From: Flaccisagitta enflata
Lineage: Eukaryota; Chaetognatha; Sagittoidea; Aphragmophora
DNA: 64,000 nucleotides
Reading direction: 5' to 3'
NCBI GenBank assembly: GCA_965153355.1
Contig: OZ231127.1
Location: 42,718,001 to 42,782,000 of the forward strand
The number at the start of each line of letters is the position of its first letter. The first letter of the stretch is position 1. The position numbers were made by a program, and so were the translations under genes. Below are positions 52,538 through 64,000 of the stretch, one piece after another. The notes under the pieces are model-generated. The model did no database searches, was not told the DNA's origin, and worked only from the letters and a program-made list of their open reading frames with translations.

Positions 52538-55404
52538 GACGATCATTTTCGTTTCTCATCTGTAAATACAACCTGTGTAAATACACGTCGACGTGACATT
52601 TTACAGAGAAAAAAAATTATCAAAATTTATGTATCATATATCTTAGGGGATCCCATTGTTCTGGTCAACTACTTCGGAGGTGTTGCATAGGTAAGAGACA
52701 TAGCGACTAGCTCATTTGGCATATTAGCAACGGTTCTGAGATAAATATTGTACAGATCAAGCATTACTCCAGAGTAAATCCAGATTTTATTAGGCGGAGA
52801 AGCCATTCTGTTCAGTCGGCATTAGTGCCGAAATTTCATGTACGGGTTTTTGGTGTTGCTCGCGCATTTAATCAACGCGAAGTCATGATACAGTGTTCTT
52901 ACAAGGAAATGAAAAAAATCAGTATAAAAAGGGCATATGGGCGGCATTAACGTTAAGTATTTACGGCAAAGGCGCTGATGACTTCTACGAAGGAAGCAAC
53001 TCCCAATCGTTTCTCTACAACGTCGAAGACAGCAGTTCGATTCATCTTCCTCTCAGCAACGACGGCAACGACTACGAAGATACGAGGACGCATCTTTTTG
53101 TGGAAAGGGGAGGCAAAAGTGGCAATTTCAGTTAAGTAATCAATTTCATGAGAACTCAATTTTGTTTGAGACCTGTTGTGTTGGACGATCGTAATGTCAT
53201 GTACCGTTAAAGAATAAGTTGCTCAAGTAGAGATGCACGGTGTGTGGTGCCATGTATCGGAGGGCTTGGAAGCGGCGGTTGGAAATCCCAGTGATTTTTA
53301 CGCCCTCCTACCTTCCGGTTCATCGGTTGAGTCCCCCGTGGCTAAGCCAAATGTGGGAGAGTATGGCATCTTAAACAGTGAACGTTGATTTCTAAGGCTG
53401 TCTAAAAAGAACTATGCCACAGAATTGGGAGCCTCATGTGAATTAATGCCACAGCCTTTCGCCCTTTCACTTCACCTAAGTGTATCAGATATTGGTCATC
53501 ATCGATTTCACGGCGATGTGGATTTCGCCGCTTTCTTCTGGGGTGAAATTGGGTTTCTTCACGGCGTCGTCAGCAGCGCCACTTCGACCTCCTCGTCATC
53601 TCGGGCGTCCGCGCGAAAATGGTCGAGACTTTTGAGGACTTCATCCATCGGTCGTCAGTGGAAACGTGATTCGGGACAACGCTTCTTCCTCACGACACCG
53701 ACTTTCCCGGATTCATCATGCAACGGACAAAGCCTAATCGCAGCAGGAGTGGGACAAAATTGGTGAGACGGTATCGTGCCAGTTTTAGAGATCGAATCGT
53801 TTTAAGTGAGAAGCTTAAGAAAAAAATTGACTGACTGAATGAAAAAGTGATGAAAAAATTTCAGGCTGAGAGCAGTTTCGAACCTCTGACCCTCCGATAT
53901 GTACATTGCGATTTGGCGGACTACAAAGATGAAGGCAAGATTCTCTTTTACTTAACCTACTTCGCATTGCACTACAGCACCCACTGGCAGTCCGTTAAGC
54001 TCGTAGGCCGCAGGTCACAGAACCTGTGCAAACAGAGGAAAAATCTGAGGTCGACGAACAATGGCCCGACTGCCCCATCCATGCATTCACTCTGTAAGCT
54101 TCAATGAAGAGTAAGCTTCGATCTTTATCGGACATTGATACATACGAAATGAATAGAGTGGAAAGTTGATAAGGATAAAAAGAAAAAGCCATGACGATTT
54201 GTTGAAAAGAAATCCAACTGGCAGATGCACGCAAACCCACAAGCCCGGAAGTCGGTCTGTCCCACTTACAGGAGCCGATTTTATCCGCGATATAAGTGGG
54301 GCCTACTGACACACGGACCCGGCTGTGGGCTACTTAAGGTTCACATTTTACACATCTCTAGTCATGCGCAAGTTTATCTGGCGTTTTTGAGTGGGCTGAA
54401 TTGACATTGACGCGACATAGATCTTCATGTAAAGCGATGGTTGCGGAAAAAACAAAGTGGTGGAAAACCGGCTCTAAAACAGATTCAATCGTCGGTCCTT
54501 TCATTGTTGCCGTTTGTTGTCGGACTAAGGAATAAGTTTCAATTTGATTCATTGTATGACGTTTTTACAGAGCTCCCGCTTCGGGGTTGGAAACTTCATG
54601 GGATGAAAAAGTATCTGGTAGATTTCATATAATTGCGTGGTTGTGCTAAGGTGACAGAGCTTGTTTAAACTGAAAAGGGAATGAATGGGTGGGTTGCTCC
54701 ATCAGACAGCGAAATATCGACGACTCTTCTTCTTCGGTCGACCATCTTCTCTTTATCTTCGACGGGTGAATGATCCACAATGACTAACTTACGCGACGAC
54801 GAATGTTTTGGCGCGCCGTCCTTGGCGTCACTCCTCTTTACATCGATATTTCACATGAACAGACATTCATTTCAGTGAGAAGGTGCATTAGAAAAGTCCC
54901 GCGTGGCAGGCTGTTTAGACGGTCTGTTCCTTAGCCACGCTCACGCAAGAAAGATTTGAAATCTAAGTAGTTTAAAGAGCTTCAATGATTCAATGCTCAT
55001 CCGATTTTGAGACGCGCCCATCAGAACTGCAATATGTTTGTGTTTTTGAGCTTCCAAGCTAATGAAGATCACTGTCATTCTACATGAGAGGACAATCTAA
55101 TCAAGTTACACTCGCATAGAATGGGAATTGTAGCCTTCCATGTTTAAGAACGAGCTAAATCTCACTGATTACTACTTTCAACGCCATCCATCTAAATAAA
55201 AGTCAATTTGTCAGTCAGTATAAGAATTAGATCATGTCCATCGGTCATTCATCTGCCGCGATCACTCCTGTTTCCGGACTCCTTCCAGCGTGTCGCCGGG
55301 GATTCACATGGAACATTTAATGACTCAAATACTATCTATATGAAACTATATAGAGCATTGCGCCTCTAATCTTTCTAATTTGATCCTCGGAGGACCTCGA
55401 TCTC
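52536..55404 (+). other. Internal region of the LTR element, no recognisable pol
   Basis: I looked for an aspartic protease DSGA/DTGA, YxDD reverse transcriptase, RNase H and HHCC/DDE integrase signatures in the long frames and found none. Short protein-like stretches exist: 52,893-53,135 (80 codons, acidic) and a frame around 53,545-53,831 (reads VISGVRAKMVETFEDFIHR, then a stop, then FIMQRTKPNRSRSG, VRRYRASFRDRIVLSEKLKK). They could be remnants of captured or decayed coding sequence. Nothing can be named. Confidence 0.5.
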
Positions 55405-55420
55405 GTGGGAGGGGGAGGGG
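55405..55420 (+). promoter_or_regulatory. Polypurine tract
   Basis: GTGGGAGGGGGAGGGG ends exactly where the 3' LTR starts, the standard position for plus-strand priming. Confidence 0.85.
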
Positions 55421-55953
55421 TGTTGAACCCGTACATACTGGAAGCCCACGGCCGCCATCATGATTTTTTGCTCTTTTACCCGACCTACACTTGCGCCATC
55501 TAGTTGGTTCCCTTTTGTCCCTGCAGGTAGCGCCACTAGTCCTCTTCCTCTTCCCCAACATTTGCCCCTACAATCCCCTACCTTTTGAACATTGTCAATT
55601 CTCATTCAGTCTTGCTGCTGCCCTGCTAAAATAAAGACCTCTTGCTATCATCCTGATTTTGTGCCATTTTTCCAGCCCAGACTTCAGTGGAGATATTTTG
55701 CCCAAAGAGGCCCAAAGAGAGATATGAAACTGCCTCAATAAGTGATAAGTCTACAAACAGTTAAGCTTTTGCTTGGGAGGTTTGTTTTGTGGGTGACCTT
55801 CCCGCTTCATCGCCATTTGGGTTGCAGAGGACGTCCCTGCCCAGTGGCAGATCTTGGAGAGAGCCGTATCCTCAGAGGCGACGTGAGTATCCTGCCATTG
55901 CCCGATGCCTAGCCCAGTTTTGGGTTTGTTTGTCTGTTTGTCGCGTTTCTATA
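55421..55953 (+). repeat. 3' LTR
   Basis: 533 bp, TGTTGAACCC to GCGTTTCTATA, equal in length to the 5' LTR with 10 substitutions and no indel. Followed directly by GATC, the target duplication. Confidence 0.9.
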
Positions 55954-55957
55954 GATC

Positions 55958-57186
55958 GGTCGTTTGTCAACTTTTTTCCCCTCGCGGCTCACGCGCTCGT
56001 GTCTTCGTATCACGTCATTTCGTGAATTGGCGCCTTCTCATTCACGATCTTTTTCTCATTCTTTCTTTCATTCGCTCGCGTCTTTTTCCTTTCATCCTCG
56101 TTTTTGTCACTTCATTTTCCACTCTCGCCTTTCTTATCTTTTGATTTATTGGTGATTGTCGTCGGCCTCGGTGGCAAAGAATCGTTTCCTTCTTTCGACA
56201 CGACGCCAATTTTTTTTTGGTATTGTTTCTTTTCTTTTTCTGTTCGTTTTGCATTTTTTGTATTTTGTATTTTGTATTTGGTGTATATCGTGCTTCTCCG
56301 TGTCAATCCGACCGTCCGACCGTCAGTCTCGTTCATCCAGCTGCCCGTTATCCACAAATCCAGAAATTGATGTCTCCAATTCTGGTTGTTTCTTTTCTGT
56401 GTACCAAACATTCTTTGTCGTTTTTTTCTCTGTGCGCTGCTGTGGTGCTGCTCCGGCTGAAATTGTCAGCCTCTTATGACTGTGTATCAAGCCTTGTTTA
56501 CGGATGGACGAGCAGAACAATTTGGTAACCAATAGAAAAAGTGGCTTTTAAGCGAGTACAAAAGTACGCTCGAAAAAAAAAGAGGAAACCATCGAGCCTG
56601 AAAATGGGAAAATAAAATAAGACGAGGAGAAACGAGGAGAAACGCAAAAAAGGCGTAAAAATCAAATTTGAAGGTTTTCCCAAAAGTCCTCGCTTTAAGC
56701 TCCTTTTTAAAGGCAAAATGGTGGAAAGGAATGTAAAAGGGGGATACACGCGCCAAGGACCAACAATCTTAGTAGCATCAACACACCAACAAGCATCAGT
56801 CGTTTTTATTCGTTTGTCCGGCCGATCATTTTTTTTCTTCTGACGTTTGTGACGTTGTAAAAGAAGAAGTAATGAAAAAAATGAGAGATCAAAAGAACAA
56901 AATCAAAATATGCAACAAACCATAAAAGATTCATCATGCTGTTTAATTCGGTATTATCTCAAGAATATATCACGCGTTCATTTTTAAAAAAGTGACTGAA
57001 ACTGAGGTCCAACATGACGCTTAGAGACTTAGAGATTCGCATCTAGTATCTTTTGCTTTTGTCTCCGCGAACTGCAAGTAAAAAGACCCCGACAGTCCTC
57101 GAGGGGGTATTGATGGGAAAATAAGAGCGGTACTTTTATTTCTTTTCCTTTCTTCCTCCTCCTCCTCTTTTTTGTTTTTACCATTT
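55958..57186. other. Intergenic sequence upstream of the EGF gene
   Basis: T-rich and pyrimidine-rich (56,000-56,290), then AT-rich. No promoter element is convincing, and a further upstream exon of the EGF gene cannot be excluded. Confidence 0.4.
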
Positions 57187-57220
57187 GACACACACACGCA
57201 CACAGACACACAGACAGACA

Positions 57221-57314
<94 letters not shown>
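57187..57314 (+). repeat. (CA)n microsatellite
   Basis: CA with CAGA interruptions at the left, pure to the right. Confidence 0.97.
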
Positions 57315-57318
<4 letters not shown>

Positions 57319-57564
57319 TACAAACCCAACTTTTTTTTGCCCCAACGCATTCAAATTTTCTTTCCAATCGCGCAGTTTTTTTCGACGACTTCCATATAAA
57401 ATTTGATGACTGAACTTTCACTCGCCGTGGAGCAGATTGTAATAGGAATATGTGACTGCGCATGAAAGGGGAAGAATATGTGAAATATGAAAATGAAACG
57501 CTTTGAAAACATGGGCCAAATCAGTGTTTGGTTGATATTCTGAGAGAGAAAATAGGAAAGGAAG

Positions 57565-57601
57565 GATGGTATAAAGAAAGAAACAAAGAAAGAAAAAAAC
57601 A

Positions 57602-57640
<39 letters not shown>

Positions 57641-57800
57641 GAATATAGAGAGATAGAAAGAAAGTAAGAAAGAAAGAAAGAAGAAAGAAAATCAAAAGAA
57701 AATCAAAAGAAAAAAAAAGCAAGGAAAATAGAAAGAAAGGAAGAAAAAAGGAAAGGAAGAAAAAAAGAAACAAGGAAAGAAAGTAAAACAAAAAAACAAA
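57565..57800 (+). repeat. (GAAA)n array, degenerate
   Basis: AAAGAAAGA repeats with AATATAGAGAGATAG and GAAAATCAAAAG interruptions. It lies ~150 bp upstream of the chosen start codon of the EGF gene. Confidence 0.93.
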
Positions 57801-57943
57801 AATCAAGACAAAACAAAAATCAAAAGAACGGAAAATAAAACTCATGAAATGAAGCAGAGTTGGTAAAACAGACAAGAAAGGTGAGAGAAGAAAAGGAGAA
57901 AACAAAAAAGAAGAAACATTTATTAAAAAAACAAACAAGAACT

Positions 57944-58514
57944 ATGAGCTCTCCATCTTCATCGAGAAGCGGAGGAAGCCGCGGAGGGAGAAGGAAAAGG
58001 AGGCGGAGGAGGATGAGCGGTTTGTCAATCACCTCGTCAATTTCGACCTCGAATTCCTCCTCCGTTTTGCCTTTCCGCACATTCGTGCTGACGTCTTTCG
58101 GCCCCGTCTTCTTCCTCATCTTCCTCCTCTTCGTGTTCTTGCTGCTGCTTCCGCCGGCCAACTCGACGGCGGCGACATCCTTCGACCACGATCGCGTCGA
58201 CTTGACTGCCGCTGACGCGTCCGCAGCCGCCGTCCCCTCGGCGGTTGGCGGCGCCGCGGTCACGTTCGTCGGCGATTGTTCGTTTTACGGACCGTGTCAA
58301 CATTTGTGCATTCCAATTGAAAGAGGTGGTGCTTCCTCCTCTTCTTCTGTCGATGATGACGACGACGAAGTTGGTATTGGTTTTCATTGCGGTTGTCATC
58401 CAGGATTCCGTCTGCTGTATAACGGTTACTCTTGCATCCCGACTTCGCCCCACGTGGAGACTTCCATCGCTGAAATGCCTTGGATAGACGACCAAAAGAA
58501 CAAATGGCTTACAG
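57944..58514 (+). CDS. EGF-like/WY-motif protein, exon 1
   Basis: Start chosen at ATG 57,944 (A at -3). An in-frame upstream ATG at 57,860 would add 28 Lys-rich residues that look like repeat DNA. Residues ~15-23 are a basic cluster (RRKRRRRR). Residues ~46-71 are strongly hydrophobic (FFLIFLLFVFLLLL), then PPANST with an N-glycosylation site, so a signal peptide or type II signal anchor. An EGF-like domain follows with six cysteines at residues 112, 118, 122, 149, 151 and 164 (spacing x5, x3, x26, x1, x12) and the typical FHCGCHPGFRLLYNGYSC end. The C3-C4 loop is lengthened by a Ser5/Asp5 insert. The exon ends AAATGGCTTACAG/GTGAGG in phase 1 and joins exon 2 in frame. The family is not identified. 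The domain type resembles EGF modules of LDL-receptor-like and matrix proteins. Confidence 0.8.
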
Positions 58515-62932
<4,418 letters not shown>

Positions 62933-63353
62933 GTAAGGGGGGAGAGAGAGAGAGAGAGAGAGAGACATTCCAACTGCCAGGCAGACAGACAGAGAGTCAG
63001 TCAGTCAGACAGACAAGTAGAAATATAGACAGACTGACTGTCAGATATATGGGACAGTCCCTTACAAACCTTAAGACGCAAGCAAAGACGCTCAGAGACA
63101 GACCAACAGAATATCAGACAGATAACAAAACATACTCACTTTTTGCCTGAAACGAGAGAGAATCATTTCATTTGTTGCCAGCGGCGTGAAAATGGGAGGA
63201 GGACCAAAGTTTTTCAAGGCTTTGGTTTTCAGTCGTGAGCGTGTGACTCTAGAGGTTAAAGTGTCGGTCCGTTCCACCGTCCCGCTGTCCGTAATACTTA
63301 ACTGTATGGTATACTTGACAGTATGGTCATTTCTAATTTTAATCATGTAAATA
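62933..63353 (+). other. Start of the next intron of the EGF gene
   Basis: After the donor GTAAGG the sequence turns to (GA)n at 62,941-62,964 and CAGACAGA repeats to about 63,030. A family A-like relic (AGTCGTGAGCGTGTGACTCT, GTCGGTCCGTTCC) lies at 63,228-63,295. No further exon is recognisable before the window ends. Confidence 0.6.
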
Positions 63354-63507
63354 CAGTTGAAATCGGTTATAACGGATGTTTAAGGACTATCAAATTTTAT
63401 TTGTAGATGGCGGCATTCTGTTATTGCCAGTGATAAAAGTAGATACCAAGTCCAAAATTAGAGGCGGATTTCCATGGCTCTTGGATTCGGTAAAGCGGGC
63501 TTCACTG
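63354..63507. mobile_element. Pogo/Tigger-like MITE in the intron
   Basis: Left end CAGTTGAAATCGGTTATAAC, right end GTAAAGCGGGCTTCACTG, with TA on both sides (63,352-63,353; 63,508-63,509). The inverted repeat is imperfect. 154 bp. Confidence 0.65.
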
Positions 63508-64000
63508 TATGTAATCATTGTAACTATGCGGTATGGTGATAGTGTCTGTTAAGGAAACACGAAGCACATAACTTTTTTTCTCGGAAATTGCCACCACTGC
63601 CTTATCCGACCAATGAGACTGCCTCTTTTTCTCTGGAGGCAAGTGACAGAAGTGCCACCTTGATGACCTTAACATTGCACGGATCTTATCAATTGCCACT
63701 TCTTGGTTTTCAGTTAGCTGGTTTCCGATGCTATGGGTAATGACAAAAAATATGAGTCTCGATTAGACTCTTTAAGCACAGTACAATGTTTTTGATAATT
63801 CATTCTGGGGCTTTCACAGTATAGAAATATGCAACGTGAGCCTCTGAGGACACTACACAATCACGTCCCCCTCTTCTTTTATGTACCGCTTGCGGAGATT
63901 CATACTCTGAATAATCCAGAGATTTTGCTCATAATGCGAGATTGTGCGCGAATGAAAAAAAAAGAGAGTAACAATTTCAAGATAACAGAATCTCCTTTAT
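63508..64000. other. Presumed intronic sequence, nothing recognised
   Basis: AT-rich, no exon-like ORF with splice sites. Confidence 0.4.

Larger units (their letters stand above)
50142..55953 (+). mobile_element. Non-autonomous LTR retrotransposon (gag only)
   Basis: 5,812 bp bounded by two 533-bp direct repeats that start TGTTGAACCC and end GCGTTTCTATA. The flanks carry GATC at 50,138-50,141 and 55,954-55,957, a 4-bp target duplication (5 bp, AGATC, if the LTR ends one base earlier). A primer-binding-site-like TGG sequence follows the 5' LTR and a polypurine tract precedes the 3' LTR. The only long ORF is Gag-like. No protease, reverse transcriptase, RNase H or integrase motif appears in the remaining ~2.9 kb. 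This is the LARD/TRIM type of organisation, probably mobilised by a partner element elsewhere. Confidence 0.88.

Noticed and set aside
53425-53766. 113-codon frame in the LTR element as a possible pol or env remnant
   Set aside because: No protease, RT, RNase H, integrase or envelope hallmark. An overlapping frame looks more protein-like, so I only report the region as unassigned.
57860-57943. Upstream ATG of the EGF gene as the true start
   Set aside because: The added residues are a Lys/Glu-rich translation of GAAA-type repeat. The ATG at 57,944 gives a normal basic N-region before the hydrophobic segment.

Overview
This is a stretch of animal nuclear DNA. The evidence is a spliced gene with EGF-like domains, GT-AG introns that join in phase, an LTR retrotransposon, many short inverted-repeat (MITE/foldback) elements and an extreme load of simple repeats. 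By hand addition, simple repeats and minisatellites fill about a seventh of the window: (GA/TC)n, (CA/TG)n, (CAA/GTT)n, (GAAA/TTTC)n, (CTGT)n, (AATG)n and (GTCN)n. No rRNA, tRNA, CRISPR or prokaryotic gene is visible. The host cannot be named from the sequence. An SSR-rich invertebrate (arthropod or lophotrochozoan) is the best guess, and it is only an inference.

Layout. Positions 1-50,100 hold no convincing protein gene. They are a mosaic of (i) a dispersed Helitron-like family, 'family A', with a GTCN tetranucleotide core and a GTCGCGT...ACGCGAC tail palindrome, plus a related 'family B'; (ii) 'family C', which carries 20-22 bp minisatellites built on an AGGCC unit; (iii) many palindromic elements flanked by TA, TGAG or an 8-bp duplication, one of them a hAT-type MITE nested in a palindrome; and (iv) long microsatellites, the largest a roughly 0.9 kb (GTT)n array at 27.4-28.3 kb.

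Positions 50,142-55,953 are one LTR retrotransposon. It has two 533-bp LTRs (10 differences), a primer-binding-site-like sequence, a polypurine tract, a GATC target duplication and one intact Gag-like ORF of 326 residues. No pol gene is visible, so it looks non-autonomous.

Positions 57,944-62,932 and beyond are the only clear host gene, on the + strand. Exon 1 encodes a basic N-terminus, a hydrophobic signal or anchor segment and one EGF-like domain. A 1,003-bp phase-1 intron full of CTGT/TC repeats follows. Exon 2 is about 3.4 kb. It encodes a long Asn/Gln-rich region with seven islands built around a W-Y-[YDHN] motif, six of which fit it closely, and ends inside a second EGF-like domain at a phase-1 donor. 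The gene runs off the right edge. A reading-frame change near 62.65-62.76 kb is unresolved: it is either a 106-bp intron or an indel.

The most novel-looking item is this secreted or membrane-anchored EGF protein with the repeated WY motif. The gag-only LTR element and the repeat families with their internal arrays come next.
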